A DNA stretch of 53,911 bases, from positions 1-53,911 of the forward strand of contig JAEOUG010000106.1 of the NCBI GenBank assembly GCA_016839445.1. Direction: 5' to 3'. Numbering within the stretch: position 1 is the first letter of the stretch; every line of letters starts with the position of its first letter. The stretch is from Candidatus Thorarchaeota archaeon. Lineage in GTDB: Archaea > Asgardarchaeota > Thorarchaeia > Thorarchaeales > Thorarchaeaceae. The position numbers were made by a program, and so were the translations under genes. Positions 8,928 through 17,268 of the stretch are shown piece after piece. The notes under the pieces are model-generated. The model ran no database searches, was not told where the DNA came from, and saw only the letters and a program-made list of their open reading frames with translations.

Positions 8928-9794
8928 CTAGATTCCAACTTTGAAGATCAATGCATCCTTCAGGACTCGCTGGAACATCCGGGTCAGGTTCTTTCCTGCC
9001 GTGGCAATGGTGTCGTACACAGGGTAGCCCTGAAGGTCGAGCATCTCGACCATGTACTCGATGGGCAATGCGTTCGGCAGGTCACGCTTGTTGAGAGCAA
9101 CTATGATTGGAATCGTTGCCATCCGATCTGTACCCAAGGCAATCCTGAGCTCCTGAATGGAGGCGAGGTTCTCGTTCATCTGCTCAGGCGTAGAGTCAGC
9201 CATGAATATGATGCCATCACAGTCTCGCAAGACCTTGATTCTGCTACTCGCGTGCCGCCTCTGCCCAGCCACAGTGAACACGTCAAAGACAATCCTCTCA
9301 CTGGCGGTGACCGGCACGAAGTCGAAGAAGGTGGTGCGCCCCAGCTCATCAGAGATCTCCACTATCTTCCCCTTTGACAGAGACCTCACGTTTGCGAAGA
9401 GCCATCTCAGGGCAGTTGTCTTTCCTGACAGAGATGGACCGTAGAAGACTATCTTGATGTGAACTCGTCCGAGCTCATCACGCTTCAGCACACGGCCGGG
9501 CACAATCTCCGCCGCGGTCTGAGGAGATATCTGAGCCGCCCTAGCAAGGTTCGTTGTAGTTCCGACATCAACGCTCAGTTCCTCACGCGATGCCACGAGT
9601 CCACCCATTGAAACGGCGGCGGGTGGAGCGGGAGCGGGTCTGGTTCGGGATACAACAGGCACAGCCTTGGTTGCGGGTCCCTCGGAGGATTCCTTAAACA
9701 CAGCAGGGGCCGTCACGCTTTCCTCCGGCTCCTCGTGGACATCTGCTTTCTCGTCCGCTTTCTTGGAGCGGCGGAACCTCCTGAATATCGGCAA
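8928..9794 (-). CDS. MglA-like small GTPase with long N-terminal extension
   Basis: A 288-residue protein. Residues 1-110 are low-complexity: basic at the start (RRFRRSKK), then rich in Pro, Ala and Glu and probably disordered. Residues 111-288 are a Ras-like GTPase: G1 GPSLSGKTT (119-127), G2 near LGRTTFFDF, G3 TVAGQ (174-178) and G4 NKRD (235-238). The T-V-x-G-Q form of G3, lacking the usual DxxG aspartate, is typical of the MglA group, which controls polarity and motility in bacteria and works with Roadblock partners; a Roadblock gene lies at 16816-17178. No lipidation motif is seen. Asgard genomes contain many such GTPases, and the cellular role here is unknown. Confidence 0.88.
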   Translation of the reverse strand: MPIFRRFRRSKKADEKADVHEEPEESVTAPAVFKESSEGPATKAVPVVSRTRPAPAPPAAVSMGGLVASREELSVDVGTTTNLARAAQISPQTAAEIVPGRVLKRDELGRVHIKIVFYGPSLSGKTTALRWLFANVRSLSKGKIVEISDELGRTTFFDFVPVTASERIVFDVFTVAGQRRHASSRIKVLRDCDGIIFMADSTPEQMNENLASIQELRIALGTDRMATIPIIVALNKRDLPNALPIEYMVEMLDLQGYPVYDTIATAGKNLTRMFQRVLKDALIFKVGI

Positions 9795-9892
9795 ACCTCT
9801 CTCCGCGAGTTGACTGTTCCATTCTAGACTTAAATCTTCGGGGGGTTTCCTTCGCAGTGACCTTTATCTGTGTGAGTCAGTGAGGAAGCCCC

Positions 9893-11017
9893 ATGACAGA
9901 CCTGGTCGACCCCGAATTCATCGCAAACATGTGGCCAACCCTGGCCGAGATGACCTACCTGAACAATGCGTCTACAGGCATTCCACCAGTTACGACAGTT
10001 CAAGCGATGAAGCAGTTCCTCGACAACAGAGTGAGAGTCATTGGGGACTTCCAAGAGACCCTCGCGCTCTACAAGGAGATCAGAGAGAACCTGGCTGCTC
10101 TCCTTGGAGGGGACTACCATCAGTACGGATTTGTGCCAAGCACAAGCTCCGGAATCAACTCCTTTGCGCACAGCATCGACTATCCCGAAGGCTCGAACAT
10201 AGTCCTCTGCGATCTGGAGTTTCCAGCCAACTATGTCCCTTGGCAGAATGTACGTTCTCTGTACGGGCCGGAATTAAGAATCGTCAAGTCCAAGGACGGT
10301 GCGGCACCTGTCGAAGCTTTTGTAGAGCACATCGATGAGAATACGAGAGTCGTTGCAGTGAGTCAAGTCCAATTCGGAAGTGGATTTCGAATCGACCTTG
10401 ACTCATTGGTGAGAACTGCTCATGACCACGGCGCCATGGTATCTGTGGACGTGATACAAGCAGCAGGCTGCTTCGAGACAGACTTGGAACGCCTCGGAGT
10501 CGATTTCGCCACAGGTCAGGCGGCAAAGTGGATGCTTGGCCCCATTGGAGCGGGATATGTCTTTGTAGCCAAGTCCATTCTGGAGTCACTTCACCCAAGG
10601 TTTCTTGGTTGGTGGGGCGTTGAGGAGCTGTGGGAGTTTGGCTATTTCGAGAGAAAGCCACTAGCGGATGCTCGGAAGTTCCAGGTTGGCTCACCAACGG
10701 CAATAGCTTACGTTGGTCTCAATGAGTCCCTCAAGGTTCTAGCACAGGTGCCAGGCAAGAACAGACAGGCGAAAGCCCTCGAGAACGCCGACTACCTGAG
10801 GAAGCGTCTTGAGGAAGTTGGTATCCCATTCTATGACTTCGGGCCGAAGAGCAACTCGGCTACGGTTTCTGCCGCTCCAAGTGATGTGGAAGAACTGCAG
10901 AAGCAGCTATCCAAGGACAGGGTTCATGTGTCAGTGCGAAATGGGCGGCTCAGGATCTCACCCCACTTCTACAACAGCAAGTCGGACATTGACACTCTCT
11001 TGCAGTACCTCGGGTGA
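9893..11017 (+). CDS. class V aminotransferase fold PLP enzyme (cysteine desulfurase/kynureninase-like)
   Basis: A 374-residue fold-type I PLP enzyme of the class V group. It begins with the substrate-loop segment YLNNASTGIPP, has the GFVPSTSSGINS phosphate-cradle region near 83, the cofactor aspartate/glutamine region SVDVIQAAGCF near 182, and the Schiff-base lysine in ATGQAAKWMLGP near 205. There is no obvious catalytic-Cys loop of the IscS type, so desulfurase activity is not certain; isopenicillin-epimerase-like or unknown lyases share this pattern. The MBL hydrolase follows directly, so the two are probably co-transcribed. Confidence 0.85.
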   Translation: MTDLVDPEFIANMWPTLAEMTYLNNASTGIPPVTTVQAMKQFLDNRVRVIGDFQETLALYKEIRENLAALLGGDYHQYGFVPSTSSGINSFAHSIDYPEGSNIVLCDLEFPANYVPWQNVRSLYGPELRIVKSKDGAAPVEAFVEHIDENTRVVAVSQVQFGSGFRIDLDSLVRTAHDHGAMVSVDVIQAAGCFETDLERLGVDFATGQAAKWMLGPIGAGYVFVAKSILESLHPRFLGWWGVEELWEFGYFERKPLADARKFQVGSPTAIAYVGLNESLKVLAQVPGKNRQAKALENADYLRKRLEEVGIPFYDFGPKSNSATVSAAPSDVEELQKQLSKDRVHVSVRNGRLRISPHFYNSKSDIDTLLQYLG

Positions 11018-11022
11018 AGACC

Positions 11023-11700
11023 ATGGATATGATTACAGACTCGATATACTTCAAGGTGAGTCGTTCCTTTGACTCCAATATAGCGTTCATCTCTGCAGGA
11101 GACCACCAAGTGCTAGTTGATGCTGGAACAGGATTCTACTTCTCTTCACTCGAGGAGTCTCTTCAGTCGGTGGGTGCATCTGTCGAATCGATAACGGACA
11201 TTGTGCTGACACACTGCCACATCGACCACATCGGGGGCGTAGTACCAATACTGGAAACCGCGAACCCGACAATCCACCTACACAGAGCAGAGGCAGAGCC
11301 AATCAACAACGGCGATATGAGCAAGACTCTTGCCAGCACCTTTGGTGGGGACCTTCCTCCCTTCAAGATCCGTGGCATCCTGGATGAAGGGTCCATACTT
11401 GAGTTCGGTGACATAAGGTTGAAGGTGTTTCACACTCCGGGACACTCCTCCGGCAGCATAACCATGGAAGTAATCGGAGAGCGAATCCTCTTCACTGGGG
11501 ACACTCTATTCCCAGGTGGCAGCTTTGGCAGGGTCGACTTCGCTGATGGAGATGCAGCCAAACTTGTAGAATCACTGAAGCGAATCTCGGAGATGGACTT
11601 CGACATTGGATTGCCAGGACACATGAATGCCATGAAGCATAACGCGAAGCAGTCGGCGGCAACTTCCTATAGAATAGCCAAGTCGATGTTCAGGGTGTAG
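11023..11700 (+). CDS. metallo-beta-lactamase fold hydrolase (glyoxalase II-like)
   Basis: About 225 residues. The zinc signature THCHIDHIGG lies near residue 67, the second-site GHSSGS near 141, the bridging aspartate in FTGDTLFPGGSFGRVD near 155-170 and the last histidine in LPGHMN near 199. All metal ligands of the glyoxalase II/persulfide-dioxygenase branch are present. A GTG overlapping the previous stop (11014) is possible, but the ATG at 11023 has GGGTGA about 5 nt before it and is preferred. The gene converges with the reductase at 11690, overlapping by 11 nt. The partner PLP enzyme could mean sulfur or thioester chemistry, which is inference. Confidence 0.87.
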   Translation: MDMITDSIYFKVSRSFDSNIAFISAGDHQVLVDAGTGFYFSSLEESLQSVGASVESITDIVLTHCHIDHIGGVVPILETANPTIHLHRAEAEPINNGDMSKTLASTFGGDLPPFKIRGILDEGSILEFGDIRLKVFHTPGHSSGSITMEVIGERILFTGDTLFPGGSFGRVDFADGDAAKLVESLKRISEMDFDIGLPGHMNAMKHNAKQSAATSYRIAKSMFRV

Positions 11701-12676
11701 TAACGGCCTTCACGAGTTCGTCAATCTTCATCGTTGGCGTAGCCTTCTTCTCTGTTTCAGCCAAGTACTGTGATTCAATGGCCTTCACTAGTGCGTAGAC
11801 CGATTCATTGGATGGAGTTTCTATCCCGAGTTCTTTTCCAAGACGGATGATCTCTCCGGTAATCGCATCGATCTCTGTTCTCTTGTGAGCTCGCAGGTCT
11901 TGTAGCATCGAATTGATGTTGTCACCCGTGGCTTTCGCGGTACCGAGGGCGTAGCGCACGGGGTCTTCAGTGGTCAGCTCGATTCCGAGCGCCTCCACAA
12001 TCTTGGTGGCTTCCTCAACAAGACGAATAATGAGCCCTCTGAGTTCCTGATTCTTGTACACCTCTCCGTTGGATAGGCCCGTCAATGCGCCAACAGGATT
12101 GATTCCGCAGTTGACCAGGGTCTTGGTCCACACGACGCCTTGTATATTGTCGCTTGACCGGACATCAAAGCCGGCGGCCTTGAACATGTCTGTAATCTTC
12201 TCGACAAATGCGAAGTTGTCTTCGTAATGGGACCCAATCTCAGTCAGTCCACAACCAGTAGCCTCCACCGTCCCCGGCTCATTCTGAAGTGCACCCATAC
12301 AGGTAGTGGCTCTCAGGACCCTTGTCGTGCCCAGCGCTTCTGCAACTTGCTCTTCAGTGCCCAGGCCGTTCTGTATGAGAAGAACGTAGGCGCCAGCGTC
12401 AACTAGGTGTTTTGCACTAAGTGCGGCCTGCACTGTATCATAGGTCTTTGTTGTGATTATGACAAGATCCGCTTCTGTCACATCTGCTGCTTTCTCAGTG
12501 GCACACATGTCCAGATGATACTCACCCATCACTCCAAGGAGAGTGAGGCCCCTCTCTTCGACAGCAGTGATATGAGGGCTCCTGCCGACAAGTGTCACTT
12601 CAGTATCCTCTAGTCGACTCAGGATTCCTCCATAGAGGCTGCCTATTGCTCCGGATCCCACAATCACTATCTTCAT
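11690..12676 (-). CDS. panE: ketopantoate reductase (2-dehydropantoate 2-reductase)
   Basis: A 328-residue NADPH-dependent reductase making pantoate from ketopantoate. The N-terminal Rossmann motif GSGAIGSLYGG (7-17) and the ITTKTYDT segment near 75 match ApbA/PanE. The catalytic lysine sits in GVVWTKTLVNCGINP near 188, followed by the family's helical C-terminal domain. It overlaps the phosphopantothenate synthetase by 4 nt (ATGA) and is third in an operon with pantoate kinase, so three successive CoA-pathway steps are co-expressed. Confidence 0.93.
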   Translation of the reverse strand: MKIVIVGSGAIGSLYGGILSRLEDTEVTLVGRSPHITAVEERGLTLLGVMGEYHLDMCATEKAADVTEADLVIITTKTYDTVQAALSAKHLVDAGAYVLLIQNGLGTEEQVAEALGTTRVLRATTCMGALQNEPGTVEATGCGLTEIGSHYEDNFAFVEKITDMFKAAGFDVRSSDNIQGVVWTKTLVNCGINPVGALTGLSNGEVYKNQELRGLIIRLVEEATKIVEALGIELTTEDPVRYALGTAKATGDNINSMLQDLRAHKRTEIDAITGEIIRLGKELGIETPSNESVYALVKAIESQYLAETEKKATPTMKIDELVKAVTTP

Positions 12677-13464
12677 GATGATTCACCTATTTGCATTGCC
12701 AGGCGCACCTGCTCCTCCAGATGGGCAATCATGTGAGTTAGCGCACTACGGCGGTTAGCTCGGTTATCGAAGTCCCTGCGAATCCTCTCAAGGTCCTTGA
12801 CTGGTAGGCTCTGCATCTCTCTCGCCAACTGGACCATTCTTGGCATTGCACGAACCACGTTATCCACCACTGTCACATCTGCGTGGACTGCTGTGCGGCT
12901 CATGGGATTCAGGTCGATTGTGATGACGAACTTGCCCACCTTCTTCAAAGCCTCAGTACGGTCTCCGTCTTCGAGAGGTACTAGCACAACATCGGCCGCT
13001 CCGATCCCATCAGGATCGACCTTCCTTCTGTTACTGCTCAGTTCAGGAATAGTATCTGAAGGTCTATCGTGAGTGCCAAGCACTTCATCCGCCCCGGCAT
13101 CACGAAGAGCCTTGAGAATGGCATCTTCTCTCTCCTTCCTGTAGTAAAACAAGTTGATCTCAAGTGGTGCCCCTGTAATCTGGGACAGCTCGACAAGTTC
13201 GTGAGGGACAAGCGAGCAGATGTTGCCGTTCACGCTAATCACGGGATGCTTGGCTGAGAGCATTGCGGCGACCGCAGCTCTCATAGCTTCTTCAGCGAAG
13301 CTTGGAGTTGACTCCCCAATCAGGTAGTCAAACGCTTCTCCGCGACCGTGAGCGAGCAGACCAGCAGTGGCAACAATGTCCTTCTCATGACCATCAATGA
13401 TGGCCTCTCTGGTCTCAAGGGACACCCTTCGGGGATGGTCAGGAGGTATCTCGATCTTGGTCAT
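12673..13464 (-). CDS. 4-phosphopantoate--beta-alanine ligase (archaeal phosphopantothenate synthetase)
   Basis: 263 residues of the archaea-specific PPS family, which joins 4-phosphopantoate and beta-alanine with ATP and replaces bacterial PanC. Family hallmarks are IPPDHPRRVSLETRE at the start, the HGRGEAFDYLIGE segment near 38, SVNGNICSLVP near 77, NLFYYRKERE near 104 and the nucleotide-region TIDLNPMSRTA near 182. Both ends overlap neighbours by 4 nt, so it is tightly coupled to pantoate kinase upstream and the reductase downstream. Assignment is strong on sequence pattern and context together. Confidence 0.93.
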   Translation of the reverse strand: MTKIEIPPDHPRRVSLETREAIIDGHEKDIVATAGLLAHGRGEAFDYLIGESTPSFAEEAMRAAVAAMLSAKHPVISVNGNICSLVPHELVELSQITGAPLEINLFYYRKEREDAILKALRDAGADEVLGTHDRPSDTIPELSSNRRKVDPDGIGAADVVLVPLEDGDRTEALKKVGKFVITIDLNPMSRTAVHADVTVVDNVVRAMPRMVQLAREMQSLPVKDLERIRRDFDNRANRRSALTHMIAHLEEQVRLAMQIGESS

Positions 13465-14396
13465 GTCACCAACCTCCCACCCTCATGTGCAATCTCTGTT
13501 GCGCTGATCTCTGATGGGTTCCAGTGGTTGGAAAGGATGCTCTGTGCGGTGGCAACATCGCTCTCACTGCAAAAGCAGAACACCGAATCACCAAGCATAA
13601 CCATGCTCGAGTCACTGAGCCCCTCATGGTCAAGCTCGCCGAGAGCTGTCGACACCCGCTCGGTTTCAAGGCCAGCCATGTTGGAGAACTCACGTGCGCA
13701 GCGAATGAAGCTCTCAAAGGTTGGATTGGCCACCAACTGAGAGAGCAGGCTATCTCCAGCCCTGTTGATGCGCTCTCTCCTCTCTGGATGAGTCAGCACT
13801 TCGCTCGTCTCCAATCCAGATGAGCCAGCAAGGACAACTCGGAGGGATTCATCGTACGAGTAGGATGTTGTGTTGCCTATGCCAGGAGCTCCTGGCTTGA
13901 TCCTTATCTCAGGACCACCTACTGTCTGGGCCATGACATCCCCAAGACCAGTGTGGTTCACGACTTCGGCATAGTGAGCGAAAGAGGCTGCGCCAAAGAG
14001 ATCCAGGGATGGATCGAGCAGATGGCCTAGAGCGATAGCGGTGCCAAGGGCCCCTGCCCCTGACGCACCGAAGCCTGCACCGATAGGAAGCTGTGACTCA
14101 TGGTCAACTATCACCTTGAGGCTTCTTCCATATTCCTCGGTCAATCTCTGTATCACCGCTTCGGTAACTCGTGCTTCAATGCGCGTGCCGTTGTACTTGG
14201 TCGATATCTCCAATGGTGAGTGGTCGGTAGCCTCAACGGTTGTGAGGGTGCCTATAGCCACCGAGAACCCTGCACCCGTAGACCCGCAATGTAGTGGGTT
14301 CTCATGTCCATCGAAAATGCGGAACAACCCAGTGATATGACCCGGCACGAAGGCTCGTGCCACATCATGAGATTGCGAGCTCAAGGTGTATTCCAA
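13461..14396 (-). CDS. pantoate kinase (GHMP superfamily)
   Basis: 311 residues; phosphorylates pantoate in the archaeal CoA route. The GHMP ATP loop is PIGAGFGASGAGALG near 102-116. The start VPGHITGLF (about 17-25) and the GSTGAGFSVAIG segment are typical of archaeal pantoate kinase. The C-terminal GHMP motif near 270 reads MLGDSVFCFC. The start is TTG at 14396; no in-frame ATG lies upstream. It is the first gene of the three-gene CoA operon, and a TATA box plus inverted repeats lie directly upstream. Confidence 0.92.
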   Translation of the reverse strand: MEYTLSSQSHDVARAFVPGHITGLFRIFDGHENPLHCGSTGAGFSVAIGTLTTVEATDHSPLEISTKYNGTRIEARVTEAVIQRLTEEYGRSLKVIVDHESQLPIGAGFGASGAGALGTAIALGHLLDPSLDLFGAASFAHYAEVVNHTGLGDVMAQTVGGPEIRIKPGAPGIGNTTSYSYDESLRVVLAGSSGLETSEVLTHPERRERINRAGDSLLSQLVANPTFESFIRCAREFSNMAGLETERVSTALGELDHEGLSDSSMVMLGDSVFCFCSESDVATAQSILSNHWNPSEISATEIAHEGGRLVT

Positions 14397-14404
14397 GATG
14401 TCAT

Positions 14405-14474
14405 CGCAAAATCTGGTCTAATAAGACCATCTATAGAGAAACTAATGTGCGTATATACATGTATAGATTTTGCG
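14405..14474 (-). promoter_or_regulatory. promoter and nested inverted repeats of the CoA operon
   Basis: An 82-bp AT-rich gap upstream of pantoate kinase. A TATA element lies in the 12-bp palindrome TATACATGTATA (14454-14465). An inverted repeat TGGTCT-AATA-AGACCA (14414-14429) covers the expected transcription start. A 10-bp perfect inverted repeat, CGCAAAATCT (14405-14414) and AGATTTTGCG (14465-14474), brackets the whole promoter. Placement over the TATA box and start site suggests a repressor operator; no regulator is identified. Confidence 0.55.
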
Positions 14475-14478
14475 CCAA

Positions 14479-15393
14479 TCACTTCAGTGGCACAAGACTT
14501 GTGTATTGCTTCACTCGGGGATCAACGGAGCGTGGAGCAGGGTAAGCCCAGCGAGCATCGATGTCCCGGCCCGTCAGGTCGTAGACCTTGAAGCTGCCTG
14601 ATGACCACGTGAGAGGGCTGAATCCAAGCAGTAACGTCTGTGTTCTCCAACTCGTCACCACGAGATGTCGGTTCATGCCTGCTGTTGGCACGACAAGAAA
14701 AACGTTGGAGAGTTCCATCAGAAGTGACGTGCTGATACGATAGAAGAACTGGTAGGTCTTCCTGTGTTCTTCTGTCCCCTGCTCGCGGAGGTCGTTCAAA
14801 TACCGAACAATCGTATCATCATGAACTGCAGGATCCATGACATCAGAAAGCTCTTCCACGTCAACAACGACAGCTGTCTCGAAGTAGTAGGCGAGCGGGA
14901 ACTCGGTGATGTGAAAGACAATGAACTTGTCCCTTGTGATTGTCTGGTACAGATGCTGAAAGATGGCCTGCTTCGAGTACAGCATATTGACATCAAGGGC
15001 TGCCGGGCTGAAGTTGTCGGCTTCGTCTGAAACAACCAGCCTGAACATATCATCAAGCATGTCACCGTCATAGCCAATCCGGACCATGTGATAGGGCTTC
15101 TCGCTCCCCTTCTCCATCCGTCCAGTCGAGCTAAGGTACGCGTCGAAGTCCTTCTGGAAATGGTCAACCTCATTGTCATTATCCGTGACAAACAGTGACT
15201 GAGTTGGAGTCCCGAGAGCACGGACCACATCATCAAAAGCCTGAAACCTTGCCTTCTTCTCGGGAGCGAAGTCCTTCAGGATTTCCTCCAAGTTGCGAGA
15301 AGAGTCTGCCAAGTATTTCACACCAACCGATAATTGTTCGATGTTCTCCCAGTTTTCCACACGGCCCATCTCTGAGCGGTGTGTTGCATCCAT
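14479..15393 (-). CDS. unidentified 304-residue protein inside the CoA gene block
   Basis: I do not recognise this family. It is a soluble, charged protein of about 304 residues without signal peptide or membrane spans; its C-terminal third is more hydrophobic (for example LLMELSNVFLVVPTAG). There are no obvious catalytic motifs: histidines and acids are scattered, with a VVVDVEELSDVMDP stretch near 176. The start may be Met1 (15393) or Met9. It lies between pantoate kinase and the divergent CoaBC gene, sharing a promoter region with the latter. Context hints at a CoA-related job such as a missing biosynthetic or regulatory step, but nothing in the sequence proves this. Confidence 0.75.
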   Translation of the reverse strand: MDATHRSEMGRVENWENIEQLSVGVKYLADSSRNLEEILKDFAPEKKARFQAFDDVVRALGTPTQSLFVTDNDNEVDHFQKDFDAYLSSTGRMEKGSEKPYHMVRIGYDGDMLDDMFRLVVSDEADNFSPAALDVNMLYSKQAIFQHLYQTITRDKFIVFHITEFPLAYYFETAVVVDVEELSDVMDPAVHDDTIVRYLNDLREQGTEEHRKTYQFFYRISTSLLMELSNVFLVVPTAGMNRHLVVTSWRTQTLLLGFSPLTWSSGSFKVYDLTGRDIDARWAYPAPRSVDPRVKQYTSLVPLK

Positions 15394-15430
15394 GCTTAGG
15401 GCGCTGATGGTGACGGTGCATCCTCTAGGG

Positions 15431-15475
15431 GTACCGTCATCGGTACTCCCGCATTCCTTCCGTCAAATATATTCT
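15431..15475. promoter_or_regulatory. divergent promoter region with inverted repeat
   Basis: Between the divergent unknown gene and CoaBC lies CAAATATATTC (about 15465-15475), which can serve as a TATA box in either direction. A 6-bp inverted repeat GTACCG-TCAT-CGGTAC (15431-15446) sits between it and the unknown gene's start, a plausible operator. Confidence 0.4.
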
Positions 15476-15546
15476 TTGCCCAGAGAAACAGCTGAGGCCA
15501 AACCAGCCCCCCACAAGTCTTATCCGAGTTCCTGTCGAGGAAGCCG

Positions 15547-16809
15547 ATGTCAGGACACAGCGAGGAATCCATCTTGGTAGAACATACTTCCAAGTTAATC
15601 AAGGGAAGCCTGAGTAAGACGCTTGAAGGCAAGAAGATCACACTCTGCGTCACCGGCAGCGTGGCCGCAGTCGAGTGCGTTGCACTCTCTCGGAAACTTA
15701 TGCGTCATGGAGCAGAGGTCTTCGCGGTCATGAGCCACTGGGGCCAGAAGATCATACACCCCAATCTTCTCGAGTGGGCGACAGGAAACCCGGTAGTCAC
15801 AGAACTCACAGGACAGATTGAGCACATCACCCTGGCGGGGAAGCACGAGGGACATGTTGATCTAGTACTGGTTGCCCCCTCCACTGCAAACACAATAGGC
15901 AAGATTGCCTGCGGTATCGATGACACCCCCGTGACAACGACGGTCTCTTCAGCCATCGGGGCAGGAATTCCAGTTGTCGTCGTTCCCGCCATGCATGAGT
16001 CCATGTATGATCATCCGGCGGTTATTGAGAACATCGAGAAGCTCAAGCGAATCGGTGTCACTGTTGTTTCCCCAAGAATGGAAGAGGCCAAGGCCAAGAT
16101 ACCTGACGTAGATACCATTGTTGATGTTGTCATCTCTAGGCTTGGTCCTCGAGAGCTTGAGGGCAAGAAGTTCGTTGTGACAGCTGGGCCAACGAGAGGT
16201 TGGGTTGACAGAGTCCGCTTCATCACTAATCCCTCCACGGGGAAGATGGGCATCGCTATCTCGGAGGAACTACTTGCTCGCGGAGCAGATGTGACTCTTG
16301 TTGTCGGCCCCACTTCCCAGAAGCTACCACAGAGTGCCAAGACCGTCAGAGTAGACACGTCAGAGGAGATGCTCAAAGCCGTTCTAGAAGAGATAGAGGA
16401 CTGTCAGTGCCTCATCTCAGCGGCTGCCATCCTCGACTACGTACCAGGGAAGATGGAAGACACGAAGATGGCCTCTGGACAGCCCTCTCTCACCGTAGAG
16501 CTGAAACCAACGAAGAAGGTCATAGAGGAGGCACGTAAGAAGAAGAAGGACCTATTCATCGTCGGGTTCAAGGTTGAGTCAGGTGTCTCAGCGGCCGAGC
16601 TGGAAAAGCGGGCACGCAAGAAGATAGAGTCCGGCATCTGCAACCTTGTTGTCGCGAATGATGAACAGAAGAAAGGCGTGGCCTTCCAGACAGACACGAA
16701 TGAAGTCCTTGTGGTGGGCCCCCAGGGCTTCAAACTACACCTGCCACTGGCAACTAAGAGAGAGATATCACGCCAGATAGTGGACCTCCTAGTGAAGGAG
16801 ATGAAGTAG
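15547..16809 (+). CDS. coaBC: bifunctional phosphopantothenoylcysteine decarboxylase/phosphopantothenate-cysteine ligase
   Basis: 420 residues in two domains. The N-terminal CoaC flavoprotein decarboxylase (about 28-195) has ITLCVTGSVAAVE at the FMN site, the APSTANTIGKIACGIDD segment near 117-133 and the PAMHESMYDHP loop near 148-158. The C-terminal CoaB ligase (about 208-420) begins FVVTAGPTRGWVDRVRFITN, carries the SAAAILDYVP segment near 297, and ends with the NLVVAND motif near 380. It starts at an ATG with AGGA 5 nt upstream. It completes the route from pantoate to 4'-phosphopantetheine with the facing operon. Confidence 0.95.
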   Translation: MSGHSEESILVEHTSKLIKGSLSKTLEGKKITLCVTGSVAAVECVALSRKLMRHGAEVFAVMSHWGQKIIHPNLLEWATGNPVVTELTGQIEHITLAGKHEGHVDLVLVAPSTANTIGKIACGIDDTPVTTTVSSAIGAGIPVVVVPAMHESMYDHPAVIENIEKLKRIGVTVVSPRMEEAKAKIPDVDTIVDVVISRLGPRELEGKKFVVTAGPTRGWVDRVRFITNPSTGKMGIAISEELLARGADVTLVVGPTSQKLPQSAKTVRVDTSEEMLKAVLEEIEDCQCLISAAAILDYVPGKMEDTKMASGQPSLTVELKPTKKVIEEARKKKKDLFIVGFKVESGVSAAELEKRARKKIESGICNLVVANDEQKKGVAFQTDTNEVLVVGPQGFKLHLPLATKREISRQIVDLLVKEMK

Positions 16810-16815
16810 CAGCTC

Positions 16816-17178
16816 TCAGAGTATCTCGAGAAGCGCGTCAGCCATTCGTTTCATGTCAACAAAGATGAGCCCAAGCTGGGCGTCTGGCTTCGCGATGACT
16901 AAGAAGAGAGCACTGTCCCCAACAGATGTCATTAGGGTGTATCCGCTTTCTCCCTTGACATAAAGCTCCAGGAAGTTCCCGCGCTCCAGTTCCTCCGTAG
17001 CCTTCTCAGCGAGGGTCAACATGGCAGCACTCACGGCAGCCACGGTTTCCTGTTCGCTCTCGGGAAGTGCCGAGGATATCATGAGCCCGTCAAGCGATAC
17101 AAGTGCTGCTCCTTCAACACCAGGAACCGTTTCGAAGTCTCGTATGATCTTGTTGATTCCATCGACTCGACTTGACAT
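16816..17178 (-). CDS. Roadblock/LC7 domain protein
   Basis: A single-domain protein of 120 residues. The pattern GINKIIRDFETVPGVEGAALVSLDGLMISSALP, followed by a long helix with AAMLTLAEKATEEL and a strand with SVGDSALFLVIAKPDAQLG, is that of Roadblock/LC7 proteins. These dimerise and bind Ras-like GTPases (MglB with MglA, or Ragulator and dynein light chains in eukaryotes). It is transcribed alone with a TATTTTATA-like promoter about 45 nt upstream. The MglA-like GTPase 7 kb away is a possible partner, as are many others in such a genome. Confidence 0.92.
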   Translation of the reverse strand: MSSRVDGINKIIRDFETVPGVEGAALVSLDGLMISSALPESEQETVAAVSAAMLTLAEKATEELERGNFLELYVKGESGYTLMTSVGDSALFLVIAKPDAQLGLIFVDMKRMADALLEIL

Positions 17179-17218
17179 TGTTCGACCCTCGACCTAACAA
17201 AGGGTAGTCTGTGGCGTG

Positions 17219-17231
17219 CGTATAAAATCTT
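17219..17231 (-). promoter_or_regulatory. TATA box of the Roadblock gene
   Basis: On the minus strand the sequence AGATTTTATACGC lies about 40-50 nt before the ATG at 17178, the spacing expected for an archaeal TATA box with a short leader. Confidence 0.5.
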
Positions 17232-17268
17232 ATTGCAGGCGGGAATTCAGGCATAAGGAGGCGCTTCC

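Noticed and set aside
8691..9377. 228-residue plus-strand frame
   Set aside because: It runs antisense through the tRNA and the MglA-like GTPase and has no protein-like motif.
9893..11017. Calling the PLP enzyme a cysteine desulfurase
   Set aside because: The fold and lysine are clear, but the desulfurase catalytic-cysteine loop and any Fe-S neighbours are missing.
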